64,000 nt of DNA from Methylobacterium pseudosasicola (GTDB taxonomy: Bacteria > Pseudomonadota > Alphaproteobacteria > Rhizobiales > Beijerinckiaceae). Below, piece after piece: positions 7,496-16,683 of this stretch; the first letter of the stretch is position 1, and the number at the start of each line of letters is the position of its first letter. The stretch covers positions 124,001-188,000 of the forward strand of contig NZ_FOTK01000007.1 of the NCBI RefSeq assembly GCF_900114535.1, read 5' to 3'. A program made the position numbers and the translations under genes. A model generated the notes under the pieces. The model was not told the origin of the DNA, searched no databases, and was given only the letters and a program-made list of their open reading frames with translations.

Positions 7496-9075
7496 CGAGC
7501 GTTGTCCTTGGCCGGCTTCTGCATCCGGTTTTGCTTGTACCAGGCGTGGAAGGTCTGGCGCGGCGCGTCGGGCATCTCGCGCTTCTTCCCCCAGGTGTTG
7601 AGCGGGTTGTAGACGGCGAAGCGCGGCAGCACCTTGAGCGCCGAATCCGCGGCGCCGATCGCCGCGCGGTAGGCGGCCGGCCGGGACAGGACCGCACCCG
7701 CGGCCTTCATCATCCCCTGCTTGAGCGCCGGGATGTGGTGCTCCTCGACCAGCACCTTGCGCCAGGCGAAAATCTGCTCGTGAATGTTGATCTTCACCGG
7801 GCAGACGTTGGTGCAGGAGCCGTTCATCGTCGAGGAGAACGGCAGGGTCGAGTATTTCCGCTTGTTGAAGGTCGGGTCGATGATCAGGCCGATCGGCCCG
7901 GAATAGGTCGCCCCGTAGGAGAGCCCGCCCGATCGCCGGTAGACCGGGCAGGTGTTCATGCAGGCGCCGCAGCGGATGCATTTGAGCGAGGTCCAGAACT
8001 CCTCCAGGCCGAGCCGGGCGGAGCGGCCGTTATCGACCAGCACCATGTGCATCTCGGTGCCCTTGCGGGGACCGCGGAAATGCGAGGTGTACTGGGTAAT
8101 CGGCGAGCCCAGCGCCGAGCGCGACAGTAGCCGGATGAACACCCCGAGATGCTCGACTTTGGGAATGATCTTCTCGATGCCGATCGAGTGGATCTGCAAC
8201 GGCGGGACGTTGCCGGAGAGGTCGGCATTGCCCTCGTTGGTGCAGGTAACGACCGTGCCGGTCTCTGCAATGGCGAAGTTGCATCCGGTCATGCCGGCAT
8301 CGGCCTTCAGGATGTAGGGTCGGGTCGTCTCGCGCTGGCTTTCCGCGAGGTAGTGCGCGTCGTCGTTGTCGGGATCGGTGCCTAGCGTCTTGGCGAAGAC
8401 TTCGGCCACGTCCATGCGAGTCTTGTGGACCGCCGGCGCCACGATGTGGCTCGGCTCCTCGTTGTCGAGCTGCTGGATGCGCTCGCCGAGATCGGTCTCG
8501 ATGATCTCGATGCCGTTGGCCGCCATGTGATGGCGGAACCCGCATTCCTCGGTGAGCATCGACTTCGACTTCACCAGGGTCTTGGCGCCGCGGCTGCGCA
8601 GGATTTCCAAGACGATGCGGTTATGGTCGGCGCCGTCCGCGGCCCAGTGGACCTGCACGCCGTTGGCCTTCGCGGCGGCCTCGAACTGTTCGAGATACTG
8701 GTCGAGATGGGTGAGCGTGTGCGCCTTGATGGCGGAGGCCAGCTCGCGCAGCTCCTCCCATTCCGGGATGCCGTGGGCGGAGGTGTCGCGCTTCTTGCGC
8801 AGATCCCACAGGCGCTCGTCATGGGCGGCCTGGTGCAGCGGCGCGGCGAGGAAGCGCTCGGCGGCCTCGGCCTGGTCGATCGGCCGGTCGCCGCGAATCT
8901 TCGCGCCCCGGGGCTGAGGCTCGCGGATCTGCGGCGCCCGGATCGGCTTGGTGGCGGCCTCGGCGTGCTGGAGGCGGCCCCCATCCTGGCCGCGCTCGCT
9001 CTCGTCGTCAGCGGCGCGGACCTCGGGGTGGATGACGCCTTCGCGCGCGCGTGGGTTCAGATCCTCGACGCTCAT
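7492..9075 (-). CDS. lutB: L-lactate utilization iron-sulfur protein LutB
   Basis: 527 residues. A LUD domain occupies the first two thirds, with SKSMLTEECGFRHHM, the metal/substrate-site-like ADAGMTGCNFAIAETGTVV and the NVPPLQIHSIGIEKIIP stretch. Two 4Fe-4S motifs follow, CIRCGACMNTCPVYRR near residue 365 and CTNVCPVKINIHEQI near 420. A C-terminal arm (WYKQNRMQKPAKDNAR) ends the protein. It passes electrons from lactate within LutABC. The N-terminus carries about 60 extra charged, low-complexity residues before the usual start of homology (RFLAAPLHQAAHDERLW). Start ATG at 9075 overlaps the lutA stop. An alternative later start cannot be excluded. Confidence 0.93.
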   Translation of the reverse strand: MSVEDLNPRAREGVIHPEVRAADDESERGQDGGRLQHAEAATKPIRAPQIREPQPRGAKIRGDRPIDQAEAAERFLAAPLHQAAHDERLWDLRKKRDTSAHGIPEWEELRELASAIKAHTLTHLDQYLEQFEAAAKANGVQVHWAADGADHNRIVLEILRSRGAKTLVKSKSMLTEECGFRHHMAANGIEIIETDLGERIQQLDNEEPSHIVAPAVHKTRMDVAEVFAKTLGTDPDNDDAHYLAESQRETTRPYILKADAGMTGCNFAIAETGTVVTCTNEGNADLSGNVPPLQIHSIGIEKIIPKVEHLGVFIRLLSRSALGSPITQYTSHFRGPRKGTEMHMVLVDNGRSARLGLEEFWTSLKCIRCGACMNTCPVYRRSGGLSYGATYSGPIGLIIDPTFNKRKYSTLPFSSTMNGSCTNVCPVKINIHEQIFAWRKVLVEEHHIPALKQGMMKAAGAVLSRPAAYRAAIGAADSALKVLPRFAVYNPLNTWGKKREMPDAPRQTFHAWYKQNRMQKPAKDNAR

Positions 9076-9815
9076 GCGGCGGCTCCGTTCAGCACTTGCG
9101 CGATGTGGATGTAGCGGAGCGGCAGCCCGAGGCGCTCGGCGCAGCCCTTCTGGTGCATCAGGCACGAGGAATCCGCCGAGACCACGTACTGCGCCCCAGC
9201 CCGGTTCTGATCGGCGACCTTGTCGTAGCCCATCTTGGCCGAGACCGCGGGCTCGAACACCGAGAAGGTGCCGCCGAAGCCGCAGCACTCGTCCGGTCGG
9301 GCGAGGTCCACCAGCTCGACGCCCTTCACCAGCCGGAGCAGGTCGAGGGGTTTCGAGAAGTACGGCTTCACGATCTCGGACGGCCGGGCGTGATGGATGC
9401 CGCGCAGCGCGTTGCAATTGCCGTGATAGGCGACCTTGTGCGGGAACTCGGCCCAGGGCAGCGCCTCGATCTTGAGCACGTCGTGCAGGAACTCGACCAG
9501 CTCGTAGGTGCTGGCCCGGACCTTCTTGACCTCGTCCGTCTGCGGGATCGCGGTCAGGTGCTCGCGGACTTGGTGCACGCAGGAGCCCGACGGCGCGACC
9601 ACGTAGTCGAAGCCCGAAAAATTCTTGACGAACAGGGCCTCGGTGGCGGCGGCCTCGGCGTGGCAGCCGGTATTGGCCATGGGCTGGCCGCAGCAGGTCT
9701 GGTCGAACGGGTATTCGACCGTGCAGCCGACCCGCTCCAGCAATTCCAGCGTGGCGATCCCGACTTCCGGCTCGAAGGCGTCGACGTAGCACGGCACGAA
9801 CAGGCCGACCCGCAT
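9072..9815 (-). CDS. lutA: L-lactate utilization (Fe-S)-binding protein LutA
   Basis: 247 residues made of two CCG domains (cysteine-rich domains shared with heterodisulfide reductase HdrB and GlpC), with motifs CCGQPMANTGC near residue 45 and ECCGFGGTFSV near 180. These domains bind an iron-sulfur cluster. It is the first gene of lutABC. The ATG at 9815 has a strong GGGAGG ribosome-binding site 9 bases upstream, but that site lies in one arm of a perfect inverted repeat. The poxB stop is 66 bases upstream on the same strand. Confidence 0.95.
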   Translation of the reverse strand: MRVGLFVPCYVDAFEPEVGIATLELLERVGCTVEYPFDQTCCGQPMANTGCHAEAAATEALFVKNFSGFDYVVAPSGSCVHQVREHLTAIPQTDEVKKVRASTYELVEFLHDVLKIEALPWAEFPHKVAYHGNCNALRGIHHARPSEIVKPYFSKPLDLLRLVKGVELVDLARPDECCGFGGTFSVFEPAVSAKMGYDKVADQNRAGAQYVVSADSSCLMHQKGCAERLGLPLRYIHIAQVLNGAAA

Positions 9816-9823
9816 GGTCCGGA

Positions 9824-9881
9824 ACCTCCCTGGATCGCCCGCGCCGATGCACTGGAACGGGTCTAGATTACCCAGGGAGGT
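9824..9881 (-). promoter_or_regulatory. Inverted repeat that can sequester the lutA ribosome-binding site
   Basis: On the minus strand the poxB stop is followed directly by ACCTCCCTGG, and after 38 bases by its exact reverse complement CCAGGGAGGT, which contains the lutA Shine-Dalgarno GGGAGG. Transcripts reading from poxB into lutA could therefore hide the lutA start in a 10-bp GC-rich stem. The match is exact in the sequence; the regulatory role is inference. A plain terminator is less likely because no T-tract follows. Confidence 0.45.
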
Positions 9882-11612
9882 CTACCGGATGAGGTTGGTT
9901 TTGGCGAGGTCGAGAACTGCGTCACCGCGCCCATCCATCACCGCTCGAAGCACGTAGAGGCTGAAGCCCTTGACCTGCTGCCCGTCGATCTTGGGCGGCA
10001 TCGACAGCTCGTTGCGGGCGGTGCGGACATCGAGGAGCGAGGGGCCGTCGAAGGCCAGGAACTCGCGCATGGCGCCCGGCAGCTCGGCCGGGTCCTCGAC
10101 CCGAATCGCAAAAATGCCGGCGGCCCGGGACATCGCGGCAAAGTCCGGATTGTCGAGCGCGACACCGGTCTCGAGATAGCCCGCCGCCTTCATCTCCAGT
10201 TCGACGAAGCCGAGGGTGCCGTTGTTGAACACCACGACCTTCAGCGGCAGGCGGTGCTGACGGAGCGTCAGGAAATCGCCCATCAGCATGGCGAAACCGC
10301 CATCGCCGCAGAGCGCGACGACCTGACGGTTCGGCTCCGCGGCCTGGGCGCCGATGCCCTGCGACAGGGCGTTGGCCATCGAGCCGTGGACCCAGGAGCC
10401 GAGCAGGCGCCGCTTGCCGTTCATCGCCAGGTAGCGCGCCGCCCAGATGGTCGGCGTGCCGACATCGGCGGTGAAGATCGCGTCGTCCGCGGCCGATTCG
10501 CTGATCAGCTTGGCGAGGTATTGCGGGTGGAGCGGGCCGCCGGCCTTGCCGGTGGCGAGCTCGTCGAGGCCGGCGCGGGCCTTCGCGTAGTGCTTCAGGC
10601 TGGCATCGAGGAACGATCGGTCGGCCTTGGGCTTGAGCCGGGGCAGCAGCGCCCGGATCGTCGCCCCGACATCGCCGACCAACCCGTGCTCGATCCGGCA
10701 GCGGCGGCCGAGTTCGGACGGGCGCAGGTCAACCTGGGCGATCTTGGCGTCCTGCGGGTAGAACTGCTTGTAGGGAAAGCCCGTGCCCAGCATCAGCAGG
10801 GTGTCGCAGGCCATCATGGCGGCGTAGCCGGACGCGTAACCGATCAGGCCGGTCATGCCGACATCGTAGGGATTGTCGAACTCGACATATTCCTTGCCGC
10901 CGAGCGCGTGAACGATCGGGCTCTTGAGCGCTTCGGCGAGTTGCAGCAGTTCGGAATGCGCCCCGGCGCAGCCGCGTCCGCAGAGCAGCGTTACCCGCTT
11001 GCCGGCGTTGAGCAGCGCCGCCAGGGCGTCGAGCTCCGAATCGGCCGGGCGCACCACGGGCTTGGCCGGGATCAGCCCGGCATGGGGGGCGAGCGCGCGC
11101 TTGGGCGCATCGCGCAGGGCGACATCACCCGGGATGACGATGACGGCGACGCCCCCCTCCCCCACGGCGGCGCGGATCGCGTTCTCCAGCACGAACGGCA
11201 TCTGCGACGGATCGGAGACCAGTTCGCAGTAATGGCTGCACTCGCGGAACAGCTCGGTGGGCCGCGTCTCTTGGAAATAGCCCGAGCCGATCTCGGCCGA
11301 TGGGATCTGGGCGGCGATGGCCAGGACCGGGGTCCGGCTGCGATGCGCGTCGTAGAGGCCGTTGATCAGGTGGAGGTTACCGGGGCCGCAAGAGCCGGCG
11401 CAGACCGCGAGCTTGCCGGTGACCTGCGCCTCGGCGCTCGCCGCGAAGGCGGCCGCCTCCTCGTGGCGGGTGTGGATCCAGTCGATCCGCCCGCGGGCAC
11501 GCAGGGCCTCGGTGATGCCGTTCAGGCTGTCGCCCACCACCCCGTAGATGCGGGCGACGCCTGCTTCTTGAAGGGTCTCGGCGATGAGATCGGCGACGTT
11601 CTCGATGCGCAT
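9882..11612 (-). CDS. poxB: Pyruvate dehydrogenase (quinone), PoxB
   Basis: 576 residues. A thiamine-diphosphate and FAD enzyme that oxidises pyruvate to acetate and CO2 and passes electrons to ubiquinone at the inner membrane. The N-terminal domain has [15 protein letters not shown] and the catalytic-Glu stretch [15 protein letters not shown]. The C-terminal TPP motif is GDGGFAML ... VVVFNN. The last 25 residues, [17 protein letters not shown] and LAKTNLIR, match the lipid-binding tail of E. coli PoxB closely, which separates it from acetolactate synthases and oxidases. ATG at 11612 follows GCGGAGTG. It precedes lutABC, whose product pyruvate is its substrate. Confidence 0.94.
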   Translation of the reverse strand: MRIENVADLIAETLQEAGVARIYGVVGDSLNGITEALRARGRIDWIHTRHEEAAAFAASAEAQVTGKLAVCAGSCGPGNLHLINGLYDAHRSRTPVLAIAAQIPSAEIGSGYFQETRPTELFRECSHYCELVSDPSQMPFVLENAIRAAVGEGGVAVIVIPGDVALRDAPKRALAPHAGLIPAKPVVRPADSELDALAALLNAGKRVTLLCGRGCAGAHSELLQLAEALKSPIVHALGGKEYVEFDNPYDVGMTGLIGYASGYAAMMACDTLLMLGTGFPYKQFYPQDAKIAQVDLRPSELGRRCRIEHGLVGDVGATIRALLPRLKPKADRSFLDASLKHYAKARAGLDELATGKAGGPLHPQYLAKLISESAADDAIFTADVGTPTIWAARYLAMNGKRRLLGSWVHGSMANALSQGIGAQAAEPNRQVVALCGDGGFAMLMGDFLTLRQHRLPLKVVVFNNGTLGFVELEMKAAGYLETGVALDNPDFAAMSRAAGIFAIRVEDPAELPGAMREFLAFDGPSLLDVRTARNELSMPPKIDGQQVKGFSLYVLRAVMDGRGDAVLDLAKTNLIR

Positions 11613-11680
11613 GGTTCGGCACTCCGCATTTTCGGATCCGAACCGCTGCGCCGGTGGTGATGTTCCGCCCACAGCCGCCG

Positions 11681-11700
11681 CATGGTGCAATGCACACATG
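11681..11700. promoter_or_regulatory. Palindrome upstream of poxB
   Basis: The core GTGCA-A-TGCAC at 11685-11695 is a perfect dyad, flanked by CATG at both outer ends. It sits about 70 bases before the poxB start, where an operator could act. No regulator can be assigned. Confidence 0.3.
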
Positions 11701-11736
11701 TCCGCCGCGGCGGCATCCCCGCCGAAGGCTCAGGCC

Positions 11737-12336
11737 TCAGTGCCGAACGGCGTCGACATCCCGGGCGACGACGGCAAAGAGGTCGCTCAGCGCCGCGAGG
11801 CTGGCTGCCTGGAGCTGGGCCGCCGGCACCACTGAGCCGTCCGGGGCTGGGAGGTCCCGCGTCGCGGTGGCGGAGGCGATGACGGTCGGCTGGAAGCCGA
11901 GGTTGAAGGCCGAGCGGGCCGTCGAGTTGACGCACATATGGGTCATGAAGCCGGCCAGGATCAGGTCGGTAACCCCGGCCCGCTTGAGCTGATCCTCCAA
12001 ATCCGTGCCGACGAAGGCGCTCGGGAAGGCCTTGGTGATCACCGCCTCGCCGTCCTGCGGCGCGACCTCCTCGGAGATCTGCCCGTTCGCGGCTGTGATG
12101 TCGAAGGGCGAGCCCGGCCCAGCATTGTGCCGAATATGGATCACCGGCGTCTCGGCCTCCCGCGCCCGCCGCAGCAGGATCTTGGCCTGTGCGACCGCCG
12201 GCTCGACCCCGGTCAGGCGCAGCACCCCGTCGCGATAGGTGTTCTGGATGTCGATGAGGATGAGCGCGGCCTTCTTCAGGCTGGCAGGCTCCGGGCTCAG
12301 GCCGGAGAGGCCGCGAAGAGTCTTGAGATCGCTCAC
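11737..12336 (-). CDS. Isochorismatase-fold cysteine hydrolase
   Basis: 199 residues with the complete cysteine-hydrolase triad: Asp in ALILIDIQNTY, Lys in AVITKAFPSAF and Cys in AGFMTHMCVNSTAR. The preceding cis-peptide region is also typical. Members hydrolyse amides or vinyl ethers (nicotinamidase, N-carbamoylsarcosine amidase, isochorismatase); the sequence does not say which. The start is GTG at 12336 (VSDLKTL), since upstream in-frame codons are arginine-rich and non-conserved. It lies upstream of poxB on the same strand with a 124-base gap, so a separate promoter is possible. Confidence 0.85.
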   Translation of the reverse strand: MSDLKTLRGLSGLSPEPASLKKAALILIDIQNTYRDGVLRLTGVEPAVAQAKILLRRAREAETPVIHIRHNAGPGSPFDITAANGQISEEVAPQDGEAVITKAFPSAFVGTDLEDQLKRAGVTDLILAGFMTHMCVNSTARSAFNLGFQPTVIASATATRDLPAPDGSVVPAAQLQAASLAALSDLFAVVARDVDAVRH

Positions 12337-12616
12337 CCGTATCTCCCAAATGCGCGTGCGGTCGGCCGCCGGAAAGGCCCCACGATGGCGGCGAGAATCG
12401 CCGCGCCGAGGCGTCCGGGGGGCCGAACCATAGACCCGTCCTGCTTCGCCGCCTACGGGGCCACGGCGCTCTGCGAGTCGGACGGTCGGCACCGGCGGGC
12501 GGCTCGGCAGCCCTGTTTCCCAGGGAAGTCGGGGCCCACGCTTGATTTCCGGCGCCTCAGAGTCGAAGGACCTCTGGAAACGTTCCGAAGAGATCAGCGT
12601 CAAAGAGATCAGCGCC

Positions 12617-13009
12617 ATGGAAGAACTGCTCGCCCGCGTCACCGCCCGCACCGGGCTCGACGCCGCGACGGCACAGACGGCCATCGGACACATCCTGGCC
12701 TTCCTGCAAAAGGAAGGGCCTGAGACCGAGGTCAATCAGCTCCTGGCCGCCCTGCCGGGCTCCGAAGCGCTCGTGGCCGACTCGAATGCCGGCGAGAGCG
12801 GCGGCGGCGGCCTCATGGGCATGCTCGGCGGCATGATGGGCGGCGGCGGCGTCATGGCCCTCGGCCAGAAGCTGATGGCGGCGGGCGTGCCCATGGGCCA
12901 GATGCAACCCCTCGGCCAGGAGCTCTTCGCCTTCGGCCGCGAGAAGGTCGGCGAGGACGCGATGGGACCCATCATCGGCTCGATCCCCGGGCTCAACCAG
13001 TTCGTCTGA
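12617..13009 (+). CDS. Small protein with helical N-terminus and Gly/Met-rich middle
   Basis: 130 residues from ATG at 12617. The first 60 form amphipathic helices (ARVTARTGLDAATAQTAIGH) reminiscent of DUF2267/DUF2780 proteins. A glycine/methionine-rich loop (GLMGMLGGMMGGGG) is followed by a second helical part ending PIIGSIPGLNQFV. The ending with ..IPGL.. repeats the LAALPGSE pattern of the first half, as in DUF2780 proteins. No signal peptide or catalytic motif is seen. The function is unknown. It is divergent from the hydrolase gene. The in-frame ATG at 12542 is less likely because its extension is not family-like. Confidence 0.65.
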   Translation: MEELLARVTARTGLDAATAQTAIGHILAFLQKEGPETEVNQLLAALPGSEALVADSNAGESGGGGLMGMLGGMMGGGGVMALGQKLMAAGVPMGQMQPLGQELFAFGREKVGEDAMGPIIGSIPGLNQFV

Positions 13010-13229
13010 GGGCCGAACCCCCGAACGGCGGGACCACCGTTCGGGATGCAAAGGGTGCCGGCGGCAGGTGCGCCGCCGCACCGTTTTAAAGCCGCTCCTG
13101 ACCGATCGTAAAAATGTGGTTTCGCCGCGAAAGCTTGGCGGAACCCGTCCACGCGATCCCCGTTATTCGGGATGCGATCCGGGCCTTCGTCTTCGGCGGG
13201 GGGTCGGTGCGCAGTTGAGCAGGCCGGCC

Positions 13230-13448
13230 ATGCCCGTCTTCGAATCCAAGAACCTGGACAGCGCGTTCGAGGGCCAGGCGCTCCTCGCCGCGATCCTGCA
13301 CCCGACCCGGGCGGCGCAGACCCGCGCCCTGCGCCACGGTCGCCGCCGCGCCGAGCGCGCCGCCGCGATGGCCGATCCGCTGACCATCGAGCCGCGCTTT
13401 CCGACCCCCAGCGACGAGCTCGCGGCGGCTACCATCCAGGGTCGCTGA
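13230..13448 (+). CDS. Small hypothetical protein
   Basis: 72 residues, MPVFESKNLDSAFEGQ to the stop at 13448. It is basic in the middle (HGRRRAERAAAM) and ends PTPSDELAAATIQGR. No domain, signal peptide or strong ribosome-binding site was recognised. It is kept because the composition changes from arginine-rich noise to balanced protein at this ATG, and because the stop lies just 7 bases from the convergent gene. It could be spurious. Confidence 0.4.
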   Translation: MPVFESKNLDSAFEGQALLAAILHPTRAAQTRALRHGRRRAERAAAMADPLTIEPRFPTPSDELAAATIQGR

Positions 13449-13455
13449 ACCGTCG

Positions 13456-14340
13456 TTACCAGGGCTGCGGCGTGACCAGGCCCTGGCGGGTCACCACAAC
13501 CCATTCGCGACCGCGACGCTCGACGCTGTCGACGCGTCCCACGCCCGGTAGCACGTCGCCGGGCCCGACCTCGACGATGCGGCGGCGGCGATTCTCAAGA
13601 ATGGCCGCGCCGTCATAGACGTCGCGGACCGCCCAGCCGTCGATCACAGGCGGCTTGTCCGCCGCGACGGGCTTCGGCTTCGTGTCCGCGACCTTCGCCT
13701 CGGCACTCTTCGCTTCGAAGATTTTCGCCTCAGTGACCTTCGCGTCGACGCTGCGCGTCTCGGCGAGGCTCCCGGTCTGCGTCGGCTCAGCCTTCACGGC
13801 CGCCACGGCGGCGGTGCGTCGCTCGAGTTGAGTCGCGAGGTTGGCGATCCGGCCGCTCTGCTCGCGCTCGACCTGTTCGAGGCGTTCGCCCAGGGCAGCC
13901 GTCTTGGCGTTCAGGTTCTTGTCGAGCTGCGCCAAGCGTTCGCCGAGCGCGCTGCTGCGGGTGCCGGCCTCCTTCCGGGCGGTGTCGGTGGCGGCGCGCA
14001 GATCGGCCAGCACCTGATGCAGCTGGGCGATGTCGGCGCCGAGCCGGGCGGTCTCGGTGCGTCCGGCATCGACGGTGGCGCTCAGCGCCACGACGGCATC
14101 GCTCGCCACGCCGCCGGACCCGGAACGGGCGGCGACGCCCGCACCGAGCACCAGCCCGACCGCGAGGGCAGCACCCGGAATCGCGTAGCGCCGCAGGTCG
14201 ATCGCGGACAGCGACGGCATCGCGAAGCGCGGCGCAGCCGGAGCGGCGACGGGCTCGGGCTTCAGCTCGCCTTTGCCCGCCACAACGGCCTTGAGCAGTT
14301 CCGCGGGAGAGAGGGCCGGCTTGGCATCAGTTTTCGTCAT
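13456..14340 (-). CDS. Membrane-anchored coiled-coil protein with C-terminal beta domain
   Basis: 294 residues from ATG at 14340. A cytosolic N-terminal stretch of about 50 residues precedes one membrane segment (AIPGAALAVGLVLGAGVAA, near 55-75). A long helical region follows with heptad-like repeats (LGERLAQLDKNL, LGERLEQVEREQ), then a charged Ala/Lys/Glu linker with VDAKVTEAKIFEAKSAEAKV repeats. The last 60 residues (GWAVRDVYDGAAILENRRR, VEVGPGDVLPGVGRVDSVE) form a small beta domain like the end of IcmG/DotF- or PilP-type proteins. It is probably an envelope protein. No secretion-system neighbours are present, so the role is unknown. Confidence 0.7.
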   Translation of the reverse strand: MTKTDAKPALSPAELLKAVVAGKGELKPEPVAAPAAPRFAMPSLSAIDLRRYAIPGAALAVGLVLGAGVAARSGSGGVASDAVVALSATVDAGRTETARLGADIAQLHQVLADLRAATDTARKEAGTRSSALGERLAQLDKNLNAKTAALGERLEQVEREQSGRIANLATQLERRTAAVAAVKAEPTQTGSLAETRSVDAKVTEAKIFEAKSAEAKVADTKPKPVAADKPPVIDGWAVRDVYDGAAILENRRRRIVEVGPGDVLPGVGRVDSVERRGREWVVVTRQGLVTPQPW

Positions 14341-14425
14341 CGCCCCCAACTCCGCCTGCAGGGTATCTCTGCAAGCGTTCGTTAAGGACGTTTGTTTACG
14401 AAACCCTTACCGGCCACCCTTGGGA

Positions 14426-16501
14426 TCAGGCCGCAAGCCCCCGCTTCTTCAGCAGCGGCGCGATGCTCGGCATGCGGCCGCGGAAGGCCGTGTAGGCGTC
14501 GCGCGGGTCGCGCAGGTTGCCCGCGCCGTAGACGAAGGTGCGCAGGCGCTTGGCCGTCTCCGGGTCGAAGATGTCGCCCGCCTCCCGGAAGGCGTCGAAG
14601 GCGTCGGCGTCCAGCACCTCGGACCAAAGATAGCTGTAATAGCCCGCCGCATAGCCGTCGCCCGAGAAGATATGGGCGAAGTGCGGCGTCCGGTGGCGCA
14701 TGCTGATCTCGGCCGGCATGCCGATCCGCTGCAGGGCATCGGCCTCGAAGGCCGGCACGTCGAGCCCGGATTCGCCGCCCGCCGAGAGGTGGAGCGTCAT
14801 GTCGACGATCGCCGAGGCGGTGTATTCGACGGTGGCAAAACCCTGGTTGAAGGTGCGCGCCGCGAGCAACTTGCGCAGCAGCGCGTCGGGCATCGGCTCG
14901 CCGGTCCGGTGGTGGCGCGCATGGGCCTGCAACACCTCCGGCTGCTCCAGCCAGTGCTCGTAGAGCTGCGACGGCAACTCGACGAAGTCGCGCGACACGG
15001 ATGTGCCGGAGAGCAGCGGGTAGGTCACGTCCGACAGCAGCCCGTGCAGGGCGTGGCCGAACTCGTGGAACAGGGTGCGGGCGTCGTCGAAGGACAGGAG
15101 CGCGCTCTCGCCGGCCGGCGCCTTGGCGAAGTTCATCACGTTGACGATGACCGGCGTGACCGTGCCGTTCAGGCGCTCCTGTGAGCGGAACGCGCTCATC
15201 CAGGCGCCGGAGCGCTTGGAGGACCGGGCGAAGTAATCACCGAGGAACAGGCCGACTTCGGACCCGTCCGGGTTGCCGACCCGCCAGACGCGCACGTCCG
15301 GGTGGTAGCGCGGCACGTCGGACAGCTCTTCGAAGGTCAAGCCGAACAGGCGCGAGGCCGTGTCGAAGGCCGCCTGGATCATCCGGTCGAGGGGCAGGTA
15401 CGCCTTGACCTCGCTCTCGTCGAGGTCGTGCTCGGCCCGGCGCAGCTTCTCAGTGTAGTGGCGCCAATCATGCGCCTGGAGCGCGAAGTTGTGGCCCTCT
15501 TGCTGGACCAGGGCCTGGAGCCGCTCGCGCTCCTCGCCGGCCCGCGCCCGGGCCGGGGTCCAGACGTCGCGCAGCAGTTCCATGGCGGCGTCGGGGCTCG
15601 CCGCCATCGTGTCGTCGAGCTTGAAATGCGCGAAGCTGTCGAAGCCCAGCAGCCGCGCGTGCTCGGCGCGCAGCCCGACCATCTCGACGATAATTGCCCG
15701 GTTGTCGGTGGCGCCGCCATTCTCGCCGCGCCGGGTCCAGGCCGCGTAGGCCTTCTCGCGCAGGTCGCGCCGGGTCGAGCACACCAGGAACGGCTCGATC
15801 AGCGAGCGCGACAGGGTGATGACGTGCCCCTCAAGCCCGCGCTCCCGGGCCGCGCTCTCGGCGGCGGCGCGCAGGAACGGCGGCAAACCGGCGAGATCGT
15901 CCTCACTGGTCAGCGGCAGGGTGAAGCTGCTCTCGTCGGCCAGCAGGTTCTGGCTGAACTGGGTGCCGAGCTCCGACATCCGGGCAGCGATCTCGGCGAT
16001 GCGAGCCTTGTCGTCGGGTCCGAGATCGGCGCCAGCGCGGCGGAAGCGGATGCGGTAGCGATCGAGGACCCGGCGCTCCTCCGGCCCGAGACCTTCGGCC
16101 TCGGCATCAACCGTCGAGATCCGCGCCCAGAGCTGCGGGTTCAGGTAGATGGCGCTGCCGTGCCGGGAGAGTTTCGGACCTATCGTCCGCTCGATCGCCT
16201 GCAGCTCCGGGTTCGTGTGGCTGCCGGTCAGGTTGTAGAAGACACCGGCCACCCGTTCGAGGGCCTGGCCGGCCCGCTCCATCGCCGCGACGGTGTTGGC
16301 GAAGGTCGCGGGCGCTGTGTCCGCGGCGATAGCCTGGATCTCGGCGTCGTGGGCCGCCAGCGCCGCGTCGAAGGCCGGCATGTAGTGCTCAGGCCGGATG
16401 CGCTCGAACGGCGGCAGGCCGTAGGGCGTGCTCCACTGCGCGTCGCGGAAGGGGTTGTCCTGCGGCAGGCTCGGGAGCCCGGCATCGGCGACATCCGGCA
16501 T
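14426..16501 (-). CDS. dcp: M3-family metallopeptidase, peptidyl-dipeptidase Dcp
   Basis: 691 residues, the normal Dcp/OpdA length. The zinc site HEFGHALHGLLSD lies near residue 480 with a downstream Glu ligand, and the protein opens with the family pattern NPFRDAQWSTPYGLPPFERIRPEHYMPAF. Dcp removes C-terminal dipeptides from short peptides in the cytosol; no signal peptide is visible. OpdA-type oligopeptidases share the fold. The N-terminal PFERI-x-PEHY-x-PAF and the active-site surroundings favour Dcp. The gene stands alone between oppositely oriented or distant neighbours. Confidence 0.93.
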   Translation of the reverse strand: MPDVADAGLPSLPQDNPFRDAQWSTPYGLPPFERIRPEHYMPAFDAALAAHDAEIQAIAADTAPATFANTVAAMERAGQALERVAGVFYNLTGSHTNPELQAIERTIGPKLSRHGSAIYLNPQLWARISTVDAEAEGLGPEERRVLDRYRIRFRRAGADLGPDDKARIAEIAARMSELGTQFSQNLLADESSFTLPLTSEDDLAGLPPFLRAAAESAARERGLEGHVITLSRSLIEPFLVCSTRRDLREKAYAAWTRRGENGGATDNRAIIVEMVGLRAEHARLLGFDSFAHFKLDDTMAASPDAAMELLRDVWTPARARAGEERERLQALVQQEGHNFALQAHDWRHYTEKLRRAEHDLDESEVKAYLPLDRMIQAAFDTASRLFGLTFEELSDVPRYHPDVRVWRVGNPDGSEVGLFLGDYFARSSKRSGAWMSAFRSQERLNGTVTPVIVNVMNFAKAPAGESALLSFDDARTLFHEFGHALHGLLSDVTYPLLSGTSVSRDFVELPSQLYEHWLEQPEVLQAHARHHRTGEPMPDALLRKLLAARTFNQGFATVEYTASAIVDMTLHLSAGGESGLDVPAFEADALQRIGMPAEISMRHRTPHFAHIFSGDGYAAGYYSYLWSEVLDADAFDAFREAGDIFDPETAKRLRTFVYGAGNLRDPRDAYTAFRGRMPSIAPLLKKRGLAA

Positions 16502-16683
16502 TCGGTCCTCGATGGTGCGTCAGTCCGACGGGTCGGTCGGCCCGTCATCCGGGCCGCGAGATGGGGTCCGCGGCCGCTTGAGGAAAGACAGAAGCCCGTT
16601 CGGCAGCCCCGTCAACCGGATTGGAGCGATCCGAATGCGGTTCCGTTCGTTTCCCCCGGCCTAAGCCCGCGCTTCGAGGTCCC

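Noticed and set aside
10254..11660. 468-codon frame opposite poxB
   Set aside because: No recognisable motif; poxB on the other strand is certain.
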